Shown: positions 41,748 through 51,061, numbered from the stretch's first letter. The stretch: 64,000 nucleotides of DNA from Opitutaceae bacterium (GCA_019634615.1 JAHCAZ010000001.1:266038-330037), one strand, 5' to 3'. Notes: generated by a model from the letters alone, not told the origin. Numbers and translations are program-made.

Positions 41748-42953
41748 ATGAAGCGCCGGCGCGTCAAGATCACCGGCGTCGGCCCGGTCACCCCGGCGGG
41801 CCTCGGCCGGGTGGCCTTCGCGGCCGGCATCCTCGAGCCCGTGAGCCGCGTGCGCGAGTACCGCGGGTTCGCGCGGCAGGGCGGGGGCCGGTTCGTGGCG
41901 GCCGAGGTCGACGACGAGGCCCTGGCGCCGCTGGTCGCGGAGCTGGGTGCCGGCCGCCTGCCGCGCCACACCCAGTTCGCGCTGGCCGGCACGATGCTCG
42001 CGCTGCGCGATTGCGGCCTGGATCCCGCCGCCCTGCGCGACCGCGCGCCGCTCGTCGCCGTCGGCGCCTCGCTCATGGATTTCGGGGTGATGAACCGGAT
42101 CATGGAGACGATGCTGCGCAAGGGCGCGGCCTTCGGCCTGCCCAGCGCGGTCTTCAGCTCCTCGGTCAGCGCCATCCCGGGCGCCATCGCCGAGGCCATC
42201 GGCGGCGGCACGCGCACGCTCGCCCTGCAGAGCGCCTGCTGCTCCGGCCTCGACGCCATCGGCCACGCGGCCGACGCCATCGCGCGGGGCGAGGCCGACC
42301 TTGCGATCTGCGGCGGCACCGAGGCGCCGCTGCACTTCCACCCGATGCTCGAGCTCAAGCTGGCGGGCCTCACGCCGGACACGGCGGAGCTGGCCGAGCG
42401 CATCTGCCGCCCGTTCGACCGGTGGCGCACGACCGGGGTGATCAGCGAGGGCGCGGCGATCCTGGTGCTCGAGCCCGCGGAAAGCCCGCGGCCCGCGTAC
42501 GCGTGGATCGACGGCTACGCCTATGCGACCGACCCGGTGGAGCAGCCGCTCGAGGGCCTGCGCGAGGCCATCCGCCTGACCCTCGCCAACGCCCGGGTGC
42601 GGCCGGCCGACGTCGACTGCATCAGCGCCTGGGGGCCGGGGCACAAGCTCGTGGACCGGGCCGAGGCGCAGGTCCTGCGCGCGGTGTTCGGGGCGCGCCT
42701 CGCGGAGATCCCGGCCTCGTCGATCAAGGGCGCGATCGGCAACCCGCTCGGGGCGGGCGGCGCCATCCAGGCGGCCGCGGCGGCGCTGGGATTGCGCGAC
42801 GGCGTGATTCCGCCCACGGTGAACTGGCAGTTTCCCGATCCGGACTGCCCGTTGAATCTTTCCGCGGCGGCGCGGGTGGTGAGCCACACCCGCACCCTGG
42901 TCGATTCCCACGGGCTCTCCGGGACGAACGCATGCTTGGTGCTGAGCAAATGA
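41748..42953 (+). CDS. Beta-ketoacyl-ACP synthase-like protein lacking both catalytic His
   Basis: The 401-residue protein has the two-lobed thiolase fold of FabF-type enzymes. The nucleophile region is LQSACCSGLDAIG (Cys164). The first catalytic His position, normally in HGTxT, reads SAWGPGHK with Trp295. The second, normally KxxxGHxxGAxG, reads KGAIGNPLGAGG with Asn332. The C-terminal GFGGxN loop is GLSGTNA. The Cys is kept but the two His that support decarboxylation are gone, so normal Claisen condensation is unlikely. It could be a chain-length-factor-like partner, an acyl sensor or an acyltransferase. It lies inside a signalling cluster, and its stop overlaps the next kinase start. Confidence 0.88.
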   Translation: MKRRRVKITGVGPVTPAGLGRVAFAAGILEPVSRVREYRGFARQGGGRFVAAEVDDEALAPLVAELGAGRLPRHTQFALAGTMLALRDCGLDPAALRDRAPLVAVGASLMDFGVMNRIMETMLRKGAAFGLPSAVFSSSVSAIPGAIAEAIGGGTRTLALQSACCSGLDAIGHAADAIARGEADLAICGGTEAPLHFHPMLELKLAGLTPDTAELAERICRPFDRWRTTGVISEGAAILVLEPAESPRPAYAWIDGYAYATDPVEQPLEGLREAIRLTLANARVRPADVDCISAWGPGHKLVDRAEAQVLRAVFGARLAEIPASSIKGAIGNPLGAGGAIQAAAAALGLRDGVIPPTVNWQFPDPDCPLNLSAAARVVSHTRTLVDSHGLSGTNACLVLSK

Positions 42954-44929
42954 TCTTCAACCCCGCCGTGCTCGCCGCGCTCGCCGCGGTGGCGCTCGGT
43001 GCGTTCGCGCTGTGGGCCAACCCCACGCGCATGATCAACCGCGTCTTCTTCGCGGGCTCGCTGCACGTGGCGGCCTGGCTGCTCTGCCTCGAGCTGGCGC
43101 TGCTGAGCCCCGACGGCGTCTTCTGGCTGCGCATGGCGTGCGCCGTCGGCGCGCTCCTGCCGGCGTACCTCTGGGTCCTGAAGGACAGCGTGCTGCGCAC
43201 CGCGGGGTTCTGGCACATCCGGCGCTGGTGGCCCGCGGGCCTGGCGGGCGCGGCGCTGGCGGCGATCTGCTTCACCGACTGGTTCATTCCGGCGCATTCG
43301 ACCCCGGAGCTCCGCATCCGCGGGTGGGGCTTCCACGCCTACACCGCGGGCGTCGTGGCGCTGTACCTCGTGCTCTTCGTGCAGACGTTGCGCCAGGCGC
43401 GGGCGACGACCGACGTGCGCCGGCTCGAGCTCCAGGTGCTGCTCCTGGGCGGCTGCGCCGCCTGCTGCACCGTCATCGCCCTGATGATCGCCAACGCGAT
43501 CACCCACAACCCGGGCTTCATCTACCTGCAGCCGGTGGTCGTGCTCATCTTCTACGGCGGCACCTCCTGGGCGATGCTCACGGCGCGCGTGTTCGACGCG
43601 CGGCACATGCTGTTCCTCGGCCTGCAGAAGCTGTTCCTCGCCGTCGCCGTTGCCCTCTTCATCTGGTCCGCCAACGAGCTGCTCGCCATGATCGTCCCGC
43701 AGCCGCTGGCCTTCCTCATCGCGGTCGGCCTGGGCCTGTGGTTCGCGGCCGAGGCCGGGCCGTGGTTCCAGCACGTCTTCGACCTCAACCTGCGCGGCGA
43801 GGACACGCGCCGGGCGGCCTTCGAGGCCGCGCGGCGGGAGTCGCGCCCCGAGCGGCTCGAGGAGGCGTTCGTCCTGCTCCTCAAGAGCTGGGCCAAGTCC
43901 GGCCGCGCCATGATCCTCACGGCGACCGAGGGCCGGCTGCGCGGCGGCGGGCTCGACCTGCCGCTCGACGGCCCCGCGGCCCGCGCGCTGGCGCACCTCC
44001 GCTGGGTCACGCCGGAGCGCATGGCCCGCCAGAAGCTCGACGCCGCGGAACTGGAGCTCCAGGCGTTCATGGAGCGCGAGCAGCTCGGCGTCATGGTCGC
44101 CTGCGGGAGCCAGGGCCTCAACGTCGTCCTCGTCGTCGGCGTCCCCGAGACGCGCCGGCCCTTCACCTATCCGCAGGTCGCGCAGCTCGTCGAGCTCGCC
44201 GCCATCGTGGAAAGCGCCCTCGAGCGCTCGCACTACTCGGTCAAGGCCCAGCACGCCGAGCAGCTCGCCACCGTCGGCCTCCTCGGCGCCAGCCTCGCCC
44301 ACGAGATCCGCAACCCGCTCGTCACGATCAAGACCTTCGTCCAGCTCCTGCCGCACCACCACCAGGACCCCGCGTTCCGCGACAAGTTCTTCCGCCTGAT
44401 CGGCGACGAGGTCGCGCGCATCGACCGGCTCACGGAGCAGCTCCTCGACCTCGCGACGCCGCGGGCCTACGTCGCGGGCGAGCTCGAGCTCCACCCGGTC
44501 ATCTCGGCCAGCCTCGAGCTCGTCTCGGCCAAGGCCGCCGACCGGCACATCCGGCTCATCACCGACCTACAGGCGAGCCCGGACGTGGTGCACACCGACG
44601 CCACCGCCGCCAAGCAGGTGTTCCTCAATCTCTGCTTCAACGCCCTCCAGGCCGTCGAGGAGCAGGAGGAGCGCTGGGTGAAGGTCTCGACGCGCAACAT
44701 CAACGGCTGGGTCGAGGTCGCCGTCGAGGACAGCGGCCGCGGCATCGCCCCCGAGATCCGGCCGCGGCTCTTCCAGCCGTTCCAGTCGACCAAGTCCACC
44801 GGATTTGGACTTGGATTGGCCATCTGCAGCGACATTCTCGCAGGATTGCATGCGACCATCACGGCGGATCCGCCGGTGCCGGGTCGCGGCGCCACGTTCC
44901 GCGTCAAATTCCCATGCCAAGCCTCATAG
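42950..44929 (+). CDS. Membrane sensor histidine kinase (multi-TM, GAF-like, HisKA, HATPase)
   Basis: The 659-residue protein has about eight hydrophobic helices in residues 1-290. A GAF-like soluble region follows (RERLEEAFVLLLKSW to VVGVPETRRPF). The dimerisation motif GASLAHEIRNPLVTIKTF carries the phospho-accepting His near residue 450. The catalytic domain has N-box NLCFNALQAV, G1 VEDSGRGIAP and G2 STGFGLGLAI. The architecture resembles PrsK/PilS-type kinases. ATG 42950 overlaps the ketosynthase-like stop as ATGA, so the two are translationally coupled. A candidate partner is the NtrC-type regulator at 4491. Confidence 0.9.
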   Translation: MIFNPAVLAALAAVALGAFALWANPTRMINRVFFAGSLHVAAWLLCLELALLSPDGVFWLRMACAVGALLPAYLWVLKDSVLRTAGFWHIRRWWPAGLAGAALAAICFTDWFIPAHSTPELRIRGWGFHAYTAGVVALYLVLFVQTLRQARATTDVRRLELQVLLLGGCAACCTVIALMIANAITHNPGFIYLQPVVVLIFYGGTSWAMLTARVFDARHMLFLGLQKLFLAVAVALFIWSANELLAMIVPQPLAFLIAVGLGLWFAAEAGPWFQHVFDLNLRGEDTRRAAFEAARRESRPERLEEAFVLLLKSWAKSGRAMILTATEGRLRGGGLDLPLDGPAARALAHLRWVTPERMARQKLDAAELELQAFMEREQLGVMVACGSQGLNVVLVVGVPETRRPFTYPQVAQLVELAAIVESALERSHYSVKAQHAEQLATVGLLGASLAHEIRNPLVTIKTFVQLLPHHHQDPAFRDKFFRLIGDEVARIDRLTEQLLDLATPRAYVAGELELHPVISASLELVSAKAADRHIRLITDLQASPDVVHTDATAAKQVFLNLCFNALQAVEEQEERWVKVSTRNINGWVEVAVEDSGRGIAPEIRPRLFQPFQSTKSTGFGLGLAICSDILAGLHATITADPPVPGRGATFRVKFPCQAS

Positions 44930-46692
44930 TCCTCGCCACCGCCGACGATACGTTGGCCGCGGCTTGGGAGCGCCAGCTGCCACCGGGGCGGTCCGCGCTG
45001 CGGCTGGTGCCGGACGCGTTTTCCGGGGGCACGCAGCCGGGTTTCTCGGCGGTCGTCGTCCTCGACGCCGCCGCGGAGGCGGGCCTGCCGCCGTCGCTGG
45101 CGCGCAGCCCGACGATCTACGTGGGCGAGCCGCGCAGCCTCCCGTTCGAGCAGGCGCGGCTGGCCGGGCGCGCGCGGGCGTACCTCTCGTATGAGGACAG
45201 TGTGTGCCGCCTGCGCGAGGTGCTGCCGCTGGTCGAGGAGGTGGCCGAGAAGCAGTCGATGCTCGACCTCGTGCTCGAGAAGAGCCGGCGGGCCGAGCCG
45301 CTGCGCGCCGCGGGTCGATCCGCGGCGGCGGCCGAGGCCGCGGAGCTGTGGGATTTCGTCGAGGCGGCGGTGGAGAACCTCGACTCGCGGGACCGGCTCA
45401 TCGCGGAGTTCCGCCGCGCCTCGCGGCACCTCCTGCGGGCCTCGCACGCGGTGTTCTTCCTGCGCGAGGCCGACGGTTTCCGCGCCGACCGCGGCACGTC
45501 GCGCTTCGAGGCGGAGGACCCGCTGGTCGCCTTCCTCGAGCGGCACCCGATCGTGATCGACGGCGCCAGCTGGGACGGCCCGGCCGACCCCGTGGCCGAG
45601 CTCGCCGTGCGCAACCGGCTGGCCCTCTGGGGGGCGCGGCTCCTCGTGCCAGTGCACGACAACGGTCGTCTCCTGGGCCTGATCGCCCTCGGCGTGCGCG
45701 ACGACGGCCAGCCCTACGACGAGGCCGACTGCGCCCGCGCCGTGCAGCTGGCGCGCCTGCTGCGGCACACGCTGGCCAAGGCCGCGCAGTTCGGCCGCCT
45801 GAACGCGCTGGCCGAGCAGGCGAGCGTCGGCGCCCGTTATCTCCCGAGCACGCTGGTGCTCGCGGCGGACGAGGGCGTGCCGCGCCACGTGCCGCTGGTC
45901 GTGCGCGACCTCATCGGGCAGGTCCGGCGGACGCGCCAGGTGTGCCGCGCGGCGCCGACGGCCGAGCAGCCGTTCCGCGCCGCCGCCGGGCTCATCGCCG
46001 AGACGGGCGGCACCTGGTCCTTCTGGCAGGAGGCGAGCGCCGAGGTGCACGACGCCGCCGGCCGCCGCCGCGCCGAGCGCCGGGGACTGCTGCGCGAGCT
46101 GGCGCTCACGCTCAGCCATGAGCTCGGCAACGCCCTCGTCTCGCTGGCCACCTTCCGCCAGGCCGCTCCGGGCAAGGCCTCGCCCGCGTTGGTCGACACC
46201 GTCAAGGCCGACATCGCGCAGCTCGAGGCGCTGAACCGCCGTCTCGGCGTCATGCAAACCCTCGACGAGGTCGAACCCGCCGCGCTCGACCTGCGCGAGC
46301 TCGTGAAGCGCCTCGGCTCCGCCCTCGGCGTCGAGGTCGAGGTCGGACCCGACCCCGTGCGCCTGCACGCGGCGGGCACCCTGCTCGAGTTCGCGCTCTC
46401 GGCGCTGATCACCACGCTGGCCGAGAACCGGCCGGCGCAGGGGCCGCGCGAGATGACGCTGCAGTTGCGCTCCACCGGCGAGGGGACCGAGCTGACGGCC
46501 CTGGTCTCCGTCAAGGGCCGCAACCTCGAGCTCGAGGGCATTTTGCCCGAGCCGGCCGAGGGCGCGGTGCCGAACCACGGGCGCATCGCGGTGTTCCTGG
46601 CCAAGGAGATCATCCGCCTGCACCACGGCGAGATCCACGCCGGTCCCGGCATGGAGGGGACCGAGATCCTGGTCTCGCTGAAGTCCTGCTGA
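44914..46692 (+). CDS. GAF-containing histidine-kinase-like protein with degenerate ATPase
   Basis: The 592-residue soluble protein starts inside the end of the preceding kinase gene (16-base overlap). Its N-terminal 130 residues look like a receiver without the phospho-Asp. Then come a GAF domain (DRLIAEFRRASRHLLRASH to GLIALGVRDDGQPYDEADC) and a HisKA-like helix LTLSHELGNALVSLATFRQ. The C-terminal ATPase-like fold lacks clear N, G1 and G2 boxes: LSALITTLAENRP, SVKGRNLELEG and NHGRIAVFLAKEI occupy those places. It is probably a regulatory pseudokinase for its neighbours. Confidence 0.82.
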   Translation: MPSLIVLATADDTLAAAWERQLPPGRSALRLVPDAFSGGTQPGFSAVVVLDAAAEAGLPPSLARSPTIYVGEPRSLPFEQARLAGRARAYLSYEDSVCRLREVLPLVEEVAEKQSMLDLVLEKSRRAEPLRAAGRSAAAAEAAELWDFVEAAVENLDSRDRLIAEFRRASRHLLRASHAVFFLREADGFRADRGTSRFEAEDPLVAFLERHPIVIDGASWDGPADPVAELAVRNRLALWGARLLVPVHDNGRLLGLIALGVRDDGQPYDEADCARAVQLARLLRHTLAKAAQFGRLNALAEQASVGARYLPSTLVLAADEGVPRHVPLVVRDLIGQVRRTRQVCRAAPTAEQPFRAAAGLIAETGGTWSFWQEASAEVHDAAGRRRAERRGLLRELALTLSHELGNALVSLATFRQAAPGKASPALVDTVKADIAQLEALNRRLGVMQTLDEVEPAALDLRELVKRLGSALGVEVEVGPDPVRLHAAGTLLEFALSALITTLAENRPAQGPREMTLQLRSTGEGTELTALVSVKGRNLELEGILPEPAEGAVPNHGRIAVFLAKEIIRLHHGEIHAGPGMEGTEILVSLKSC

Positions 46693-46705
46693 CCCGCCTG
46701 CCGCC

Positions 46706-47539
46706 GTGCCGCCGTTTCGCCAAGCCGTCGAGAACTGGGTCGCGTCGGAGACGGCGATCCGTTCCGCGGTGGTTTTCGGCTCCAGTGCCGCGACGGGCAG
46801 CGTGGCCCCGGTCGACAACTGGTCGGACCTCGACCTGCACGTCACGACCACCGCGCCCGCGGAGCTGGAGCGCGTCGACTGGGCGCGCGTCCTGCCAGGC
46901 CAAGGCTATCGGCTGCAGGCGGTGCGGCCGGCGACCGGCGGGGTGCGCAAGGTCACGGCGGTCTTCGCCGCCGGGCAGATCGACCTCGTGATCGTGCCGC
47001 TGGGGCAGCTGCGCCTGGCGCGGCTCGGCCTGGCGCTGGGGCTCCAGCGGTACCATGGCCGGCTGCGGGTCGCGCTCGACGAGATCCACACCTGCCTGCG
47101 CGGCGGCTATCAGTTTCTCAAGGGTGAGCCGGAGTGGGGTGCCTTCTATGCCCGGGTGGCGGCGGAGATGCCCGGGGTGCGGCTGGGGGACGCCGCGGCG
47201 CGGGCGCTGGCCGATGTGGCGGTCGCGGACTGGCTCTGGATCCAGCACAAGCTCGCGCGGGGCGAGCTGATCGCGGCCCAGCACGTGCTGCACCGCTCGC
47301 TGGCGGAGACGAATTTCCGCCTGCTGCGCGAGCTCCGCCTGCGCCGGGGCCAGCCGCTCCCGTCGTTCGGCCTGGGCCGGCATGTCGAGCGCCTGCTCAG
47401 TCCCACCGAGCTGGCCTGGGTGCGGATCGATGCCCGCTGCGAGGCGGAGGCCCTGTGGAGCGCCACCGAGCGCGCCGCCGAGGGCCTGCGCGCCCTGATG
47501 ACCGAGCTCGTGGGTGACACCTGGCGCTGGCCGGAGTGA
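46706..47539 (+). CDS. Nucleotidyltransferase domain protein, AadK/ANT(6)-like
   Basis: The 277-residue protein has a pol-beta-type nucleotidyltransferase core (SAVVFGSSAATG, then NWSDLDLHV with the DxD metal ligands) followed by a helical C-terminal half (YQFLKGEPEWGAFYARV, LHRSLAETNFRLLRELRLRRGQ). It resembles aminoglycoside 6-adenylyltransferases in outline, but resistance cannot be inferred. It begins at GTG 46706, 13 bases after the pseudokinase stop, and could belong to the same transcript. Confidence 0.8.
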   Translation: MPPFRQAVENWVASETAIRSAVVFGSSAATGSVAPVDNWSDLDLHVTTTAPAELERVDWARVLPGQGYRLQAVRPATGGVRKVTAVFAAGQIDLVIVPLGQLRLARLGLALGLQRYHGRLRVALDEIHTCLRGGYQFLKGEPEWGAFYARVAAEMPGVRLGDAAARALADVAVADWLWIQHKLARGELIAAQHVLHRSLAETNFRLLRELRLRRGQPLPSFGLGRHVERLLSPTELAWVRIDARCEAEALWSATERAAEGLRALMTELVGDTWRWPE

Positions 47540-47559
47540 GCGGGCGGGCCCGCCCGGGC

Positions 47560-48540
<981 letters not shown>

Positions 48541-48601
48541 GGGCGACCAAGAAAGCAGAAGTCGGTGAATATGCCAGTTTTGGATGGCGCCCCTGCCTCC
48601 G

Positions 48602-48792
48602 CCTCTTTCTCTTTCCTCTTTATCTTTCTCTTTCGTCAGGGGATCGGGTCCATCGTTCGTACTCTTTCTCGTAATCGTTCTCGTTCTCGGGCCGATGGAC
48701 GCGAGAACGAGAACGATTACGAGAACGAGTACGATTTAGTGGGCGCGCCTCCGGCGGGAGAAAGAGAAAGATAAAGAGGAAAGAGAAAGAGG
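48602..48792. repeat. Nested double type D palindrome
   Basis: The outer arms (48602-48634 and about 48760-48792) are a perfect 33-base purine/pyrimidine inverted repeat. Inside lies a second inverted repeat of about 34 bases with one mismatch (48655-48688 and 48700-48734), built of TTCTCG/CGAGAA units. It fills most of the divergent gap between the ABC ATPase and pldA. Confidence 0.93.
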
Positions 48793-48845
48793 TAGCTGGG
48801 GCGGCCAAGGCTTGCAGGGTGGGCCAAAACCGGCCTGTTGGGACC

Positions 48846-50036
48846 ATGCACATCATCCGGCGCGTGCTCATCTTGGTTCTTCTGGCTTGCGTCGCCCCGG
48901 CCCACGGCGCGGTCTTCAACTTTGTTGCCCCGCCCGCGCCGGTGGCGGTCGGCGCCGAGGTGCGCCTCAACCTCGTGGTCCTGAACCCGGACGCGTCGCC
49001 GCTGACGGTCACGCTCCCGCCGGTGATCAAGGGCAGCCTGTGTGACGAGACGCACTGCTGGCCGGTGGAGCTGACCGCGCCGGCCCTGGGCAACCCGGTG
49101 ACGGTGGCGGCGGGCGGCTTCGCGGTGCGTGAGTACCTGTTCACGCTGCCCCGCCAGGCCCTGGGCGTGCTCGTGCTCGATATCGCGGAGCCTGCCGCGG
49201 CGCGCGTGGCCATCGAGGCGCGGGCCGGTCTCGCGCCGGCGGCTCCGGTCGAGGCTCCGCTCAGCAACTTCGTGCCGCCGCAGACCGCCGAGGCGGCGAT
49301 CCACCGGACCTTCGCTGGCAGGTTCAGCGCACACGAGCCGATCTACTTCATCTACGGCGAGGGTCCGCAGGCGGCGAAATTCCAGTTCAGCTTCAAATAC
49401 CGCCTGCTCGGCGGCGAGGGCGAGTTCGGGCAGCGGCTGCCCGCGTTGCGGCGGTTGTACTTCGGCTACACCCAGCGCTCGCTGTGGAACATCGACGACT
49501 CGTCGAGCCCGTTCTACGACACGAGCTACATGCCGGAGCTCATGTTCGAGTCGCAGGCCGTGCTCAACGAACGCGAGGGGAAGGGGCTGCGCTGGATGGG
49601 TTACCAGGTCGGCCTGCGCCACGAATCCAATGGCCGCTCCGGCCCGTCGTCACGCAGCCTGAACACGGTTTACTTCCGCCCGGGCGTGGCGATCGGCGAC
49701 TTCGACAACTGGAGCCTGTTCTTCGCCCCGCGGGTGCACGCCTATCTCGAGGACCTGGAGGAGAACGCCGACATCCGGGATTACCGTGGGCATATCGAGT
49801 TCATGGCCGGCATCGGTCGCAACGACGGCCTGGCCCTGTCGTTCACCGGTCGCCTTGGCCGCGGCGGCCACAAGGGCAGCGTGCAGGCCGACCTCACGCT
49901 GCCGGTGAAGTCGGAGCTGCTCCTCGATTTCGCAACCTATATTTTGGTCCAGTACTGGGACGGCTACGGCGAGAGCCTGCTCGATTACAACGTGCGCAGT
50001 TCGTCCGTGCGCGTCGGGTTCTCGCTGGTGAGGTAA
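48846..50036 (+). CDS. pldA: Outer-membrane phospholipase A (OMPLA) with N-terminal extension
   Basis: The 396-residue protein has a signal peptide. A beta-rich extension of roughly 130 residues comes before the OMPLA barrel. The barrel has FSFKYRLLGG, YFGYTQRSLWNI and SPFYDTSYMPEL. The catalytic triad is RHESNGRSG, with His259 and Ser261, and Asn273 fourteen residues after the His, the spacing found in E. coli PldA (His142, Ser144, Asn156). It hydrolyses phospholipids in the outer membrane, normally to restore asymmetry. The extension carries a Cys pair (CDETHC) and may bind or regulate. The ATG is 53 bases beyond the nested palindrome. Confidence 0.93.
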   Translation: MHIIRRVLILVLLACVAPAHGAVFNFVAPPAPVAVGAEVRLNLVVLNPDASPLTVTLPPVIKGSLCDETHCWPVELTAPALGNPVTVAAGGFAVREYLFTLPRQALGVLVLDIAEPAAARVAIEARAGLAPAAPVEAPLSNFVPPQTAEAAIHRTFAGRFSAHEPIYFIYGEGPQAAKFQFSFKYRLLGGEGEFGQRLPALRRLYFGYTQRSLWNIDDSSSPFYDTSYMPELMFESQAVLNEREGKGLRWMGYQVGLRHESNGRSGPSSRSLNTVYFRPGVAIGDFDNWSLFFAPRVHAYLEDLEENADIRDYRGHIEFMAGIGRNDGLALSFTGRLGRGGHKGSVQADLTLPVKSELLLDFATYILVQYWDGYGESLLDYNVRSSSVRVGFSLVR

Positions 50037-50045
50037 TTTCAGACT

Positions 50046-50126
50046 GTAGGGGCGCAGCTCGACTGCGCCCTCGGCGCCCCTTTCGCGGATGAGGCGTGAA
50101 GGGCGCACGCGAGGTGCGCCCCTACG
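50046..50126. repeat. Type C palindromic element, copy 2
   Basis: GTAGGGGCGCAG and GGTGCGCCCCTACG flank an inner arm GACTGCGCCC/GGGCGCACGC. It fills the convergent gap between pldA and surE. Its CCTACG end supplies the TAG stop codon of surE (50122-50124). Confidence 0.9.
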
Positions 50127-50916
50127 TTCCGTGCCCCAGCTTGCGGTAATCAAGGACCGAATGGCTGATCTCGCCGCGCTCGAGGCACTTGATGTCCGTC
50201 AGCGGTTCGGCCGGCGAGACGTCGTGGATCTTGCCCCAGAGCAGGCGGTGTGAGCCGTCGTCGGCGGCGGGGCTGAACAACCCCGGCACCTGCACGCGGG
50301 CCGGCACGGTGCGACGGCAAGGCGTCGCGGGCTGGCAGGGGAAGGGGAAGTTGAAATTGTGGATCGTGAAGCTGTTCGGCGTCGTCGCGGGGAGCACCTC
50401 GCCGGCCAGCCGGGCGGCGTGGGCGGCCGATATCTTGAGCGTGGCGAGCAGCGCGCCGTCGGGGGCGCCGCCGCGTTCCTTGAGGTGGTGGTAAACCTCC
50501 TCCGACACATCCTGCGAAAGCGCCATCGCGGGCAACCCGTGCAGGGCGCCCTCCCAGGCGCCGGCGACGGTGCCGCTGGCGAGGATGAAGCCGAGGGAGC
50601 AGTTGAAGCCGACATTGATGCCGCTCACGACGCCCTCGACCTTGGGCGCAGAACCGTGCGCCGGCAGCAGGTGGGCGAGGGCGATGTTCACGCAATCCGA
50701 GGGCGTGCCGTCCACCATCCACGTCGGGCAACCGAACCCACGGTCCACGGCGCCGGCCTTGACCGGGCGATGCCGGGTTTTCGAGGCGCCGGTCCAGCTC
50801 TGTTCAGTGACAGGCGCGACCACATAGGTCTCGTGCCCCTCCGCGCGCAGTGCCGCGACGAGTTCGCGGAGGAAGGGTGAGCCGATGCCGTCGTCGTTGG
50901 TGACCAGGAGTTTCAT
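50122..50916 (-). CDS. surE: 5'/3'-nucleotidase SurE
   Basis: The 264-residue protein has the SurE N-terminus KLLVTNDDGIGSP with metal-binding Asp8/Asp9, then VTEQSWTGAS (Ser and Asn-type ligand region) and VDGTPSDCVNIAL with the catalytic Asn. The GINVGFNCSLGFILASGTVAGAWEG block is also typical. It dephosphorylates nucleoside monophosphates and short polyphosphates in stationary phase. The C-terminus (HSVLDYRKLGHGT) ends inside the type C element, so the last residues may have been altered by insertion. Confidence 0.95.
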   Translation of the reverse strand: MKLLVTNDDGIGSPFLRELVAALRAEGHETYVVAPVTEQSWTGASKTRHRPVKAGAVDRGFGCPTWMVDGTPSDCVNIALAHLLPAHGSAPKVEGVVSGINVGFNCSLGFILASGTVAGAWEGALHGLPAMALSQDVSEEVYHHLKERGGAPDGALLATLKISAAHAARLAGEVLPATTPNSFTIHNFNFPFPCQPATPCRRTVPARVQVPGLFSPAADDGSHRLLWGKIHDVSPAEPLTDIKCLERGEISHSVLDYRKLGHGT

Positions 50917-50990
50917 GGAACGTGCAGTTGACTGCGAAAGGCCGAGGCAATGCTTTCCCGTGCAGGCGGTCGAGGCGGATTTTTTTTACC

Positions 50991-51046
50991 CCGCCTTCGC
51001 CAAGCCTTCCGCCTTCGCCAAGGCTTCGGCGGACAAGACGGAGGGC
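50991..51046. repeat. Type G direct/inverted repeat (AKASADK type)
   Basis: CGCCTTCGCCAAG occurs twice (50993 and 51010), followed by GCTTCGGCGGACAAG. Read on the plus strand it spells AFAKPSAFAKASADKTEG. This is a peptide-like pattern seen where this repeat has been read through in other genomes. It lies in the surE/carboxyltransferase divergent gap and is not part of a supported gene. Confidence 0.7.
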
Positions 51047-51061
51047 AGGCGCGGATGGATT

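Noticed and set aside
42011..42949. Extension of the 42950 kinase frame upstream across the ketosynthase-like gene
   Set aside because: The translation there is Arg/Ala/Gly-rich noise. The kinase begins with its first membrane helix at ATG 42950.
46706..47539. Aminoglycoside resistance gene
   Set aside because: The nucleotidyltransferase core is shared by many families. Neither context nor specific residues support antibiotic modification.
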